64,000 nt of DNA from Hymenobacter citatus. GTDB taxonomy: Bacteria > Bacteroidota > Bacteroidia > Cytophagales > Hymenobacteraceae. Below the pieces are notes generated by a model. That model searched no databases. It worked only from the letters and a program-made list of their open reading frames with translations, and was not told where the DNA came from. Below are positions 35,400 through 42,458 of the stretch, one piece after another. Within the stretch, counting starts at the first letter, position 1, and each line of letters starts with the position of its first letter. The position numbers were made by a program, and so were the translations under genes. The stretch lies in assembly GCF_014333615.1 (NCBI RefSeq), contig NZ_JACSCY010000005.1, positions 1 through 64,000 of the forward strand, in the 5' to 3' direction.

Positions 35400-36572
35400 C
35401 TACCGCCGCTCGTACATCCGCTCGCAGAGGGCGGCTAGCTGTAGGATGGAGCATCCCAGAAAACGGCGCATGCGGCGCAACTGCCCCGTGCGGATACTCC
35501 GTTGCTGGCTGGCTACGTGGCCGTACTGAAATTCCAGCGTAATCAGACAGGAGCGGTCGTCTACGGCTTCAATAAAGAAGAACAGCAGCGAGTTGGGGAA
35601 AAGCCGGAAGTGCGAAATCTTCTCGACGTACTCCAACCGGTCGGCCTCTTCCTCGAACAGTTGCACTGTCTGAAAATCAATTTGCCCATTGCCTACATCT
35701 ACTTTGTAGCTGGTGCCCAGGCGGCCGGCTTTGGTCACGTCGTAGTGCACGCCAGTAGCTTTCTCCATCCAGGAAGGCCGCAGCCGAAAATTGCGGATCA
35801 CACGCAGGGCGTACCCAGCTGGCACCCGCACCGCCCGGCGCACTTTCAGCACGCCGCTCTGGCTGCTAGCGCCGCCGTTGCCGTCGGGCGTGGTCAGAAA
35901 CTGGCGCAGGGGTGTGAGGTGAGCATAGCGGTAGCGGACGCGCCCCAGATGCTCGTAGGCCGTAGAACCCCGCAACAGGCGCGTCCAGGTGAAGCTTTGC
36001 GCAATGTCGGTGGCTGGTTGCGTGCGCAGGTAGCTGTCCGAAAACAGGGCGTACTCGCTACCCATCACGTTGTTTTTGAGCAGGCGATGCACCACAATCA
36101 CCTCTTTGCCCATGAGCTTGGTGTGCTGCCGGATCTGCGCCACGCTCACCGGGCCGTAGTGCACAATAATCTTGAGCGTCAGTTCATAGCCCCGTAGCGC
36201 AGTGCCCAACTCTGAGTCGGCATCGCGTTCTACCAAGCGCAGGTAGTTCTGGAAATCGAGGAAGATACGGCGGCACTGCTCCACCATTTGCCTGATGGAG
36301 GGCGGCGGCCCCAGACGGTAGAACAATATAGCGTCGCCCTGAATCTCACTCACCTGCATGCCAATGATGTTGGCTTCAATCAGAATTTCGAGCAAATCAG
36401 CTACCAGAAACGGCGCAAGTTGGCTACCCGATTCCTGAATGAAACGCGTGAAACCGCTGATGTCGGGAATGCACAGCAGGGCTGGCGTACGGTGGTCCGT
36501 TTCGGCAGTAGCCACGGCCGGTCGACGACCCGCCGCCCGGCGGGAGGCGCGCAAATCATCCAATAGGCCCAT
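35400..36572 (-). CDS. DUF2652 class III nucleotide-cyclase-like protein with C-terminal SRPBCC-like domain
   Basis: A 390-residue cytoplasmic protein. The N-terminal 170 residues follow the class III cyclase fold: CIPDISGFTRFI holds the first metal Asp (Asp37), and SEIQGDAILFYRLG the second (Asp80). The substrate/transition-state segment is TKLMGKEVIVVHRLLKN, where canonical enzymes have D-x-x-G-x-x-V-N-x-A-x-R. Here Lys152 replaces the base-selecting residue and Ile159 the Asn, while Arg163 stays. The C-terminal half (VPAGYALRVIRNF ... LITLEFQYGHV) resembles a SRPBCC ligand-binding domain. It may be a cyclase with altered specificity or a ligand sensor that has lost activity. It is convergent with the HD-effector-like gene. 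Confidence 0.82.
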   Translation of the reverse strand: MGLLDDLRASRRAAGRRPAVATAETDHRTPALLCIPDISGFTRFIQESGSQLAPFLVADLLEILIEANIIGMQVSEIQGDAILFYRLGPPPSIRQMVEQCRRIFLDFQNYLRLVERDADSELGTALRGYELTLKIIVHYGPVSVAQIRQHTKLMGKEVIVVHRLLKNNVMGSEYALFSDSYLRTQPATDIAQSFTWTRLLRGSTAYEHLGRVRYRYAHLTPLRQFLTTPDGNGGASSQSGVLKVRRAVRVPAGYALRVIRNFRLRPSWMEKATGVHYDVTKAGRLGTSYKVDVGNGQIDFQTVQLFEEEADRLEYVEKISHFRLFPNSLLFFFIEAVDDRSCLITLEFQYGHVASQQRSIRTGQLRRMRRFLGCSILQLAALCERMYERR

Positions 36573-36650
36573 AGAGCGAAGAGGTGAAGGAGGGAAGGAG
36601 AACGTTCATACGAAGATAGGCAGCAGGTGGCGCTCCGACCCGTTAACAAC

Positions 36651-36682
36651 TTGGAAGAGGACTTGAAATACCCGTATCTTTA
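36651..36682 (+). promoter_or_regulatory. Bacteroidota-type promoter of the tRNA gene
   Basis: A TTG (-33 element, 36651-36653) and TATCTTTA (-7 element, 36675-36682, close to TAnnTTTG) are separated by 21 bases, the spacing expected for the sigma factor of Bacteroidota. The tRNA begins about 20 bases later. Confidence 0.6.
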
Positions 36683-36702
36683 CCGAGTTACCCAACAAGG
36701 CT

Positions 36703-36774
36703 GGCTGCGTAGTTCAACGGATAGAATAGGCGTTTCCTAAACGCTTGATATGGGTTCGATTCCCGTCGCGGCTA
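36703..36774 (+). tRNA. tRNA-Arg (anticodon CCU)
   Basis: A complete cloverleaf can be folded. Acceptor GGCTGCG pairs with CGCGGCT, D stem GTTC / GAAT, anticodon stem GGCGT / ACGCT around loop TTCCTAA (anticodon CCT, reading AGG), T arm ATGGG-TTCGATT-CCCGT, discriminator A. The 3' CCA is not encoded. Two G-U pairs in the acceptor stem and the T8-A9 sequence fit the consensus. An intrinsic terminator follows 26 bases later. Confidence 0.95.
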
Positions 36775-36800
36775 CTACGAATATTATGCTGTTTTCCACG

Positions 36801-36829
36801 AAAGCGCGCTCTTTAGGCGCGCTTTTTTG
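36801..36829 (+). terminator. intrinsic terminator after tRNA-Arg
   Basis: The stem AAAGCGCGC / GCGCGCTTT with loop TCTTTAG is followed by six Ts in total. It ends the tRNA transcription unit. Confidence 0.9.
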
Positions 36830-37059
36830 TGTTTTAGGCGGAAAGTTGAATTCTAAAAATATTTTCAAAAAAATGGTTCTGTCACAATTTGAAGTCTACA
36901 CCAACGCTTTTTGAAGTATAAAGAGCCTCATATAATATAAAATATCGCCTTTTACCATATTAAATATCAAAAATATCCTAGTCGCATTTTGATCAGGAAT
37001 TACCTTTTTTGGGAGCTCTTGAAGTAAGACCTTTGGGCATACTCTTCGACCTCCGAGCT

Positions 37060-37173
37060 ATGCAACACTCTCATCAGCCACCGACCTCGCAACAAGGCCT
37101 GCTTCATTTAATTGCCGTTATGATGCTGTCTTCCCCAGGCATCCTACCGGTTTCCGTTTCCACCGCTGCCTAG
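37060..37173 (+). CDS. possible small ORF (37 codons)
   Basis: An ATG at 37060 opens a frame of 37 codons with a polar start (MQHSHQPPTSQQG) and a hydrophobic end (LLHLIAVMMLSSPGILPVS). A hairpin with a T-run follows 53 bases after the stop. The region might equally encode a small RNA. I cannot identify a homologue. Confidence 0.25.
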   Translation: MQHSHQPPTSQQGLLHLIAVMMLSSPGILPVSVSTAA

Positions 37174-37225
37174 CGGTTTCACCCTTTCCATACTTCCTTT
37201 CCGTTCCTTTCCACATCCAGACCCT

Positions 37226-37255
37226 AAAAACCGAAGGCACAGGCTTTCGGTTTTT
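37226..37255 (+). terminator. intrinsic terminator of the small intergenic transcript
   Basis: AAAAACCGAA and TTCGGTTTTT form a 10-pair stem ending in five Ts, with a 10-base loop. No annotated gene precedes it on the plus strand except the possible small ORF, so it suggests a short transcript starting after 36830. Confidence 0.75.
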
Positions 37256-37518
37256 GGTGTCTTATGGCGTTTATAAGCAGGTAGTAGCGTCACAGTATTC
37301 TGTCATTTGTTTATGCACTCGGCAGCCTGCTTCTTCGCCAACAGGATAGCGCGCAACGGGTGTTTGCACGAAAGCAATAGAGGCTTAGTAGCAGGTCGTG
37401 CTGGTCGTAAATGCAGTTTTCGATAGCCAAGCCACTATTTCTTCGCTGGTAGCGCGTACCTTGATGGCCCGATGGTAGCCGATGTACCATCCATCGGTTA
37501 GCTTCCAAGCGTTACTGC

Positions 37519-39003
37519 ATGAACTCTGCTCCGCTCTCCGGGCTCTATGCCCCCTCCCTCTCCCTCCTCACCGACCTCTACCAGCTCACCATGGCCTATG
37601 GCTATTGGCAGCAAGGTATGCAGGACCGTGAGGCGGTGTTCCATTTGTATTTCCGCAAACCGCCGTTTGGGGGCGGCTACGCGGTGGCGGCGGGCCTGGC
37701 CTACGCCGTAGATTGGCTGGAGCAGCTACAATTTTCGGCCGATGATCTGGCCTACCTTGCCAGCCTGCGCGGCAGCAAGGGTACTGCGCTGTTTGACCCC
37801 AAATTTCTGGATTACCTGCGCAACCTACGTTTCACCTGCGATGTAGACGCGGTGCCCGAGGGCACGGTGGTGTTCGGTAACGAGCCACTGGTGCGGGTGC
37901 GGGGGCCGCTGTTGCAGGCCCAGCTGGTGGAAACGGCCTTGCTCACGCTCGTCAATTTTCAGACGCTGATTGCCACCAAGGCCGCCCGCATTCGGGAAGT
38001 AGCCGGCTCCGACCAGATCCTGGAATTTGGCTTGCGACGGGCGCAGGGCTTTGATGGGGGCTTGTCGGCGAGCCGGGCAGCCTACCTGGGCGGGGGCGAT
38101 GGCACCTCCAATGTGCTGGCTGGTCAACGGTTTGGTATTCCCGTGCGCGGCACTCACGCCCACAGCTGGGTAATGGCATTCGATGACGAAGAAACTGCCT
38201 TTGCGGCCTACGCGCAGGCTTTTCCTGACGATTCGGTGTTTCTGGTAGACACCTACGACACGCTGGAGGGCGTACGCCACGCCATCAACGTGGCACGGCA
38301 GATGCGCGCGCAAGGCCACGAGCTGGGCGGCATCCGCCTCGACTCGGGCGACTTGGCCTACCTCAGCCGTGAGGCTCGCGCCCTGCTGGATGAGGCGGGC
38401 TTTACTAACACCCGCATTGTGGCCAGCAATGACTTGGAGGAAAACCTCATCACCAGCCTCAAGCAGCAGGGCGCCCGCATCGACACCTGGGGGGTAGGCA
38501 CGCAGCTGGTAACGGCCTACAACCAACCGGCTTTGGGAGGCGTGTACAAGCTGGCGGCCCTGCGCAAACCCGACGATTCGGGCTGGGACTACACCGTGAA
38601 GCTATCGGAGCAAATCATCAAAACCAGCATCCCTGGTATTTTGCAAGTGCGCCGCTACGAGAATGAGAAAGGCCAGCCCCGCGCCGACATGCTCTACAAC
38701 ACCGCCGAGCCTCTACCCGAGTCGCTGACCATTGTAGACCCCACCGACCTCACACGCCGGCGCTCTATTCGCTCTACCAACTTTCGGGAGCTGCTGGAGC
38801 CCATCTTCCGGTGGGGCGAGCTGGTGCACCAGCTGCCTACCCTGACCGAAAGCCGTACCCGCGCCCTACGCGAGGTGCAAAGCCTCGACCCGAGTATTCG
38901 TCGTTTCCTGAACCCACACGTGTACCCCGTGGGCCTGGAAGCTACCCTGCACGACTACCGCACCCAGCTGATTCTGGAGAAACGGCCGCAACGGCCGGCG
39001 TAA
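37519..39003 (+). CDS. pncB: nicotinate phosphoribosyltransferase
   Basis: A 494-residue NAPRTase, the longer form common in Bacteroidota and Gram-positives. Key segments are LLTDLYQLTMAYGYW at the N-terminus, EFGLRRAQGFDGGLSASRAAYLGG, the autophosphorylated-His region VRGTHAHSWVM, VDTYDTLEGVRHAI, GIRLDSGDLAYLSREA and VGTQLVTAYNQPALGGVYKL. It makes nicotinate mononucleotide from nicotinate and PRPP, coupled to ATP hydrolysis, in the salvage branch of NAD synthesis. It stands alone, with a hairpin close upstream (37471-37491) that may be regulatory. Element F follows. Confidence 0.96.
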   Translation: MNSAPLSGLYAPSLSLLTDLYQLTMAYGYWQQGMQDREAVFHLYFRKPPFGGGYAVAAGLAYAVDWLEQLQFSADDLAYLASLRGSKGTALFDPKFLDYLRNLRFTCDVDAVPEGTVVFGNEPLVRVRGPLLQAQLVETALLTLVNFQTLIATKAARIREVAGSDQILEFGLRRAQGFDGGLSASRAAYLGGGDGTSNVLAGQRFGIPVRGTHAHSWVMAFDDEETAFAAYAQAFPDDSVFLVDTYDTLEGVRHAINVARQMRAQGHELGGIRLDSGDLAYLSREARALLDEAGFTNTRIVASNDLEENLITSLKQQGARIDTWGVGTQLVTAYNQPALGGVYKLAALRKPDDSGWDYTVKLSEQIIKTSIPGILQVRRYENEKGQPRADMLYNTAEPLPESLTIVDPTDLTRRRSIRSTNFRELLEPIFRWGELVHQLPTLTESRTRALREVQSLDPSIRRFLNPHVYPVGLEATLHDYRTQLILEKRPQRPA

Positions 39004-39367
39004 CTCTTTGGCTTGTCAGAAATTTGCCCTCTTCCGCACTCGCTCGGCTGTGCCGAGTGAGGACTACGTGTGAGGGGCTGTGCCCCGAATCCGGCCGCGC
39101 CGTTTGAGCAACACCGCGCTAACGTGACGCAAACGTGCGCACCAGAGCTGCCTGGGCGTATAGCTCACTCGGCACAGCCGAGCGAGTGCGGAATGTAAAA
39201 AGCTGAATAAGGGCGAAAAACCGTAGCAAGCCGAATTCTATACGCTGCTACCCAAAGCTTACACGCCCTTGCACGACACTTTCTACCTCTTCTCTTGTTC
39301 TATTCTTGTCTAATCAGCCGCCACGCAGCTTTAATGGCTTCCCTTGCGGCTTCACATATTACTCGCT
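39004..39367. other. intergenic region holding element F
   Basis: About half of this 364-base stretch is palindromic element F (39032-39193). The remaining 39194-39367 has no recognisable RNA or ORF and should carry the promoter of the small HMA-domain gene. Confidence 0.55.
39032..39193. repeat. family F palindromic element
   Basis: Perfect 29-base inverted arms (39032-39060 and 39165-39193) start TTCCGCACTCGC and contain their own hairpin CTCGGC-tgt-GCCGAG. The spacer of about 100 bases also holds a small hairpin GGGGC-tgt-GCCCC (about 39074-39086). The element lies between tandem genes. Confidence 0.93.
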
Positions 39368-39580
39368 ATGAATACCTTGAGATTTAAAACCACCATCAAC
39401 TGCGGCGGCTGCGTGCGCGCCGTAACCGGCCCACTAGACGACGAAACCGCCATTTCCAGCTGGCAGGTGGACACCGACAACCCCGACAAAATCCTGACCG
39501 TGCAGGGCGACCATGTGCAGCCGGAGCAGGTAATCCGGGCGGTGCAGGAAGCCGGCTTCGAGATTGAGCCGGTAGTGTAG
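39368..39580 (+). CDS. heavy-metal-associated (HMA) domain protein
   Basis: A 70-residue single-domain protein with the HMA ferredoxin-like fold. The metal motif is TINCGGCVRAV (C-x-x-C form CGGC), followed by AISSWQVDTDNPDKILTV and VIRAVQEAGFEIE at the end. It is likely a small copper or other soft-metal chaperone in the cytoplasm. The usual Met before the motif is Asn-like here (INCGGC), so the metal may differ. No P-type ATPase is next to it. The start at 39368 is chosen over an upstream ATG at 39344. Confidence 0.85.
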   Translation: MNTLRFKTTINCGGCVRAVTGPLDDETAISSWQVDTDNPDKILTVQGDHVQPEQVIRAVQEAGFEIEPVV

Positions 39581-39602
39581 TTCGCAGGCTGCCGCTGTTT
39601 TT

Positions 39603-39715
39603 GAACGTCATATTGAGCGCAGCGTAGCGGAGTCAAAACATCTCTACTGATAGTAAACTAATTACTGACGGTAGAGGTGCTTCGACTCCGCTACGCTGCG
39701 CTCAACATGACGTTC
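39603..39715. repeat. family C palindromic element C1
   Basis: An inverted pair starts GAACGTCATATTGAGCGCAG and ends with CTGCGCTCAACATGACGTTC. Its long apex GCGTAGCGGAGTC is shared by both units. Positions in the small stem have drifted (ATATT / AACAT). It lies between convergent genes, the only family C copy that does. Confidence 0.92.
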
Positions 39716-39725
39716 TGCTTTTACC

Positions 39726-40610
39726 CTACCCTACCTTCGCTCCTACCATTTTCAGTAGTTGCTGATAGATGATGTTGTGCTGCCAAAACAGCTGCAACAC
39801 CATCGGGACGTGCTTTTTGCCTGGTAGCACCGTGTAGCCGGGCTGCTGCCCCAGTGTTTGCAGCCGCTCCCGAAACCGGGCGCTGCTGCTCTGGATAGAA
39901 GGATAGGTTTCGCCGCCCACGAACAACAGAAAAGGCGGGCTACTGGCCGACACAAAGTACATGGCGGAGGTAGCGCGCCACACGGCGGGGTCTTTGCCGA
40001 AAGGCACCAAATACTGCTCATCGCCGGGGTACTGCATCTTTTGGAGGTAGTCGAGCATGTCCAGGCCGGCAGGGTCGTCGAGGATGGCGCCGCGGACGGG
40101 GTTGTGGGCCAGTCCCCAGCGCGTGAATAGCTCGTCTTTCGTGGCGAGCAGCGCCGCCAGCCCACCACCGGCCGAGTGGCCCATCACGAACAGACGTTGC
40201 GGGTCGCCGCCGTACTCGGCCGCGTGCCGAGTGGTCCAGACCACGGCGCGGGCACAGTCGTCGGCCATTTGCGGCACGCGCACCTGCGGGGCCAGCCGGT
40301 AGCTGATGACGACGGCCACCACGCCTTGCTTGGCCAGCCTCCGCCCAATAAAGGAATACAGGTTTTTGCTGCCGCTATTCCAGCTGCCGCCGTGGATAAA
40401 GACCACTACCGGCAAAGGCTGTGGCCCGCGCCGGCGGGGCGTGTACACATCCAACACCTGGCGCCCGGCCAGGTAGGCCGAGTCGGTAGGGGGCACGTAG
40501 GCTACATCTTGAATGCGGCGACTGGGCCGGGCCACGGCATATTCGTTGGCACCCAGCAGCAAAAGCACGCCGGCTAACGCGGCCGGCAGCACATAGCGAA
40601 GAAAACGCAT
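39726..40610 (-). CDS. alpha/beta hydrolase (BD-FAE/HSL-like esterase)
   Basis: About 294 residues from the ATG at 40610, which starts a signal or membrane segment (FLRYVLPAALAGVLLLLGA). The esterase domain shows the oxyanion motif VVFIHGGSWNSG, YRLAPQVRVPQMADDCARAV, the nucleophile motif FVMGHSAGGGLAAL (Ser in GHSAG) and a catalytic His late in PGKKHVPMV. This pattern is of the carboxylesterase/HSL group. The enzyme is probably periplasmic. The substrate is unknown; plant-derived acetyl or feruloyl esters are typical for the BD-FAE branch. It is convergent with the HMA gene. Confidence 0.88.
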   Translation of the reverse strand: MRFLRYVLPAALAGVLLLLGANEYAVARPSRRIQDVAYVPPTDSAYLAGRQVLDVYTPRRRGPQPLPVVVFIHGGSWNSGSKNLYSFIGRRLAKQGVVAVVISYRLAPQVRVPQMADDCARAVVWTTRHAAEYGGDPQRLFVMGHSAGGGLAALLATKDELFTRWGLAHNPVRGAILDDPAGLDMLDYLQKMQYPGDEQYLVPFGKDPAVWRATSAMYFVSASSPPFLLFVGGETYPSIQSSSARFRERLQTLGQQPGYTVLPGKKHVPMVLQLFWQHNIIYQQLLKMVGAKVG

Positions 40611-40778
40611 AGAAAGCAGGAGAGAATACAGGAAGTAGCCCATACGTACTCGGCCCGGCGGCGGGCGGATTGCCAGCTACCAGGGAAGCATTGTAGTTGC
40701 GTGGTGCGGCGTTGTATATTTGTTAGCTAACATTGCACGTTACCACTTTATCGTTCGTTTCCCTGCTTCTTTTGCTTG

Positions 40779-41516
40779 ATGAAAAATTTTCTGATTCCGT
40801 GCGCTCTGCTACTCACTTTTTTGGCTGCCACACCAGCGCAGGCGCAGCGCAAATCCAAGTCCAAGTCCAAGAGTAAAACTGAGTCGGCTGCTGCTACTAT
40901 TACGGCGGACAGCCGGGTGCAGCCGTTGTTTGGCGGGCTGTCGGCGACGCAGGCCGAGCAGGCCCTGGGTGCTACCTATCTGGGCAACATCCAGAAAAGC
41001 TTTGCATCGCGCGCCGAGGCCAGCGACTTTTTTACCACCAAAGGATTCGAGTACCTCAACGAAGGTCAAGTTGATACGGCTACCTACCGCCTCAACCTGG
41101 CGTGGGTGCTCAACCCCAAAAACCCCCTACCCTACCGCGGCCTGGGCGTGATTGCCAGCCAGCAGCCCACCCCCGATGCCTCCATCGACCTGCTCAACCA
41201 GGCGCTGGCCCTAGCGCCCAACGACAACCAGGCCCTCGGCGACCTGGGTAGCCTCTACCTGATGCGGTATGAGCAAACCAAGAAGAAAAAAGACCTGACG
41301 ACCAGCACCGAGTTCCTCAACAAAGCCCTGGCCGCTGACTCTACCAATGCCGCCGCCTGGCAGCAGCTGGCCCGCATATACTACATTCAGGAAGACTACG
41401 CCAAAGCCTGGAACGCCGTGCACCAAGGCCAGAAATACAGCGTGGCCAGTATTGATTTCAATTTTATCAGCGAGCTGATAGCCAAGCAGCCCGACCCCCA
41501 GGGTACGTTTAAGTAA
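40779..41516 (+). CDS. secreted TPR-repeat protein
   Basis: About 245 residues from the ATG at 40779. A signal peptide ends near PAQAQ, followed by a lysine-serine tract KSKSKSKSK coded by a short AAGTCC-type repeat. The rest contains TPR-like helices (EGQVDTATYRLNLAWVLNPKNP, ASIDLLNQALALAPNDNQAL, and AAWQQLARIYYIQEDYAKAW). It probably serves as a periplasmic scaffold. It lies 24 bases upstream of a barrel gene in the same direction, suggesting a common transcript. Confidence 0.85.
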   Translation: MKNFLIPCALLLTFLAATPAQAQRKSKSKSKSKTESAAATITADSRVQPLFGGLSATQAEQALGATYLGNIQKSFASRAEASDFFTTKGFEYLNEGQVDTATYRLNLAWVLNPKNPLPYRGLGVIASQQPTPDASIDLLNQALALAPNDNQALGDLGSLYLMRYEQTKKKKDLTTSTEFLNKALAADSTNAAAWQQLARIYYIQEDYAKAWNAVHQGQKYSVASIDFNFISELIAKQPDPQGTFK

Positions 41517-41540
41517 CAGCCAGATTCCTGTTTGAACGTT

Positions 41541-42338
41541 ATGCGTCGCATGGCGGTCTTTTCCCTACCTACCCTACCCACTTCTTTCGTTTCTCCCGTG
41601 AAATCCTACCTTCTGTCTGCGGCCCTCGTTGCCTTGTCTCTCTCCGTTTGTGCGCAGGACCACCCCGAGCGCCGCAAACGGCATTACGACGCGCAAGCTC
41701 GCACGTACTATCGGGGACCAGTGCGCTTTTCGGCCGGCGCCGGCGTGGGCTTGTATAATGGCGACCTGACGAAGGGGCTCAGCAACCAGCTCCCTGGCCC
41801 CAGCTTCAGCCTGGGCGTGCTCTACCCTGTGCACCCGCACTGGACGGTAGGCAGCGAGGCTACGTATTTCCAGATAGGTTCTACGGACTACCTGCCCGAG
41901 CGCAACCTCGCTTTCCGGGGACGCAATGGCACGGGCACGGTGTTCGTGCGGTTTGAGCCGCTACGCGACGGAGCCTATTACGCTGCCCCGCGGCCGGCCC
42001 CCACGGCCCTCGTGAAACCCTACCTGAAGCTGGGGGTAGGCCTGGCGCTCTACAGCCCTAAAGCCTACAACGGCACCACCCGCCCCGACGCTACCACCTC
42101 GTTTCTGCGCCCCGAGCGCGGCGACTACCCCGCCCTGGCGATAGTAGCGCCCGTGGGCGCAGGCGTGACCCTGCGCCTTACCCACAAGCTCAACGCCACC
42201 GCCGAAGCCGCCTACTACTTCACCACCACCGACCAGCTCGACGATATCAGCACCGGCCTCGGCCGCTCTACTTCCGCGCTCAAGGATGGGTATGGGTTGG
42301 TTGAGTTGAAGCTGGAGTATTCGCCGTGGAGCAGGTAG
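41541..42338 (+). CDS. outer-membrane beta-barrel protein (OmpA-like barrel, no peptidoglycan domain)
   Basis: About 265 residues from ATG 41541; a GTG at 41598 starts directly at the signal peptide (KSYLLSAALVALSLSVCAQ) and may be the true start. The mature part is an 8-10-strand barrel-like domain with alternating residues, such as VRFSAGAGVGLYNGDLT, FSLGVLYPVHPHWTVG, VKPYLKLGVGLALYS, and GLVELKLEYSPWSR as C-terminal strand ending in aromatic W and R. Such proteins are porin-like or structural in Bacteroidota. It is followed by a strong terminator. Confidence 0.82.
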   Translation: MRRMAVFSLPTLPTSFVSPVKSYLLSAALVALSLSVCAQDHPERRKRHYDAQARTYYRGPVRFSAGAGVGLYNGDLTKGLSNQLPGPSFSLGVLYPVHPHWTVGSEATYFQIGSTDYLPERNLAFRGRNGTGTVFVRFEPLRDGAYYAAPRPAPTALVKPYLKLGVGLALYSPKAYNGTTRPDATTSFLRPERGDYPALAIVAPVGAGVTLRLTHKLNATAEAAYYFTTTDQLDDISTGLGRSTSALKDGYGLVELKLEYSPWSR

Positions 42339-42400
42339 GCAAAATTTGGCTGGCCGCTACGAGGCTAGCCCACCACACGAACTAAGCGTTTAGAGTAAGC

Positions 42401-42435
42401 AAAAAGGCCCAATGCACTGTGCATCGGGCCTTTTT
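42401..42435. terminator. bidirectional intrinsic terminator between convergent genes
   Basis: AAAAAGGCCC and GGGCCTTTTT, with an inner palindrome ATGCACTGTGCAT, form an almost continuous stem with A- and T-runs at both ends. It lies between the barrel gene and the convergent M4 protease gene. Confidence 0.93.
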
Positions 42436-42458
42436 GCGTTATGCTTCAAAAGAAGCTA

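Larger units (their letters stand above)
36831..37518. other. long intergenic region after the tRNA
   Basis: This 690-base stretch has three parts. From 36840 to 37015 the DNA is clearly AT-rich, unlike its surroundings, with no reading frame. From 37020 to 37260 lies a transcript-like unit that has a possible 37-codon ORF and ends in an intrinsic terminator. From 37261 to 37518 I find no gene; a hairpin GATGGTA-gccgatg-TACCATC (37471-37491) stands 27 bases before the nicotinate phosphoribosyltransferase start and could be an operator. No integrase or direct repeat of the tRNA end is visible. Confidence 0.5.

Noticed and set aside
33984..36572. Complete Pycsar operon
   Set aside because: The effector-like and cyclase-like genes are convergent, and the cyclase-like protein has altered key residues. 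Only a possible relation is claimed.
36703..37518. Genomic island integrated at the tRNA-Arg gene
   Set aside because: There is no integrase, no repeated tRNA 3' end and only 690 bases before a housekeeping gene. At most a small remnant could be present.
37825..38526. 233-codon minus-strand frame inside pncB
   Set aside because: It is antisense to conserved NAPRTase motifs and has no recognisable protein features of its own.
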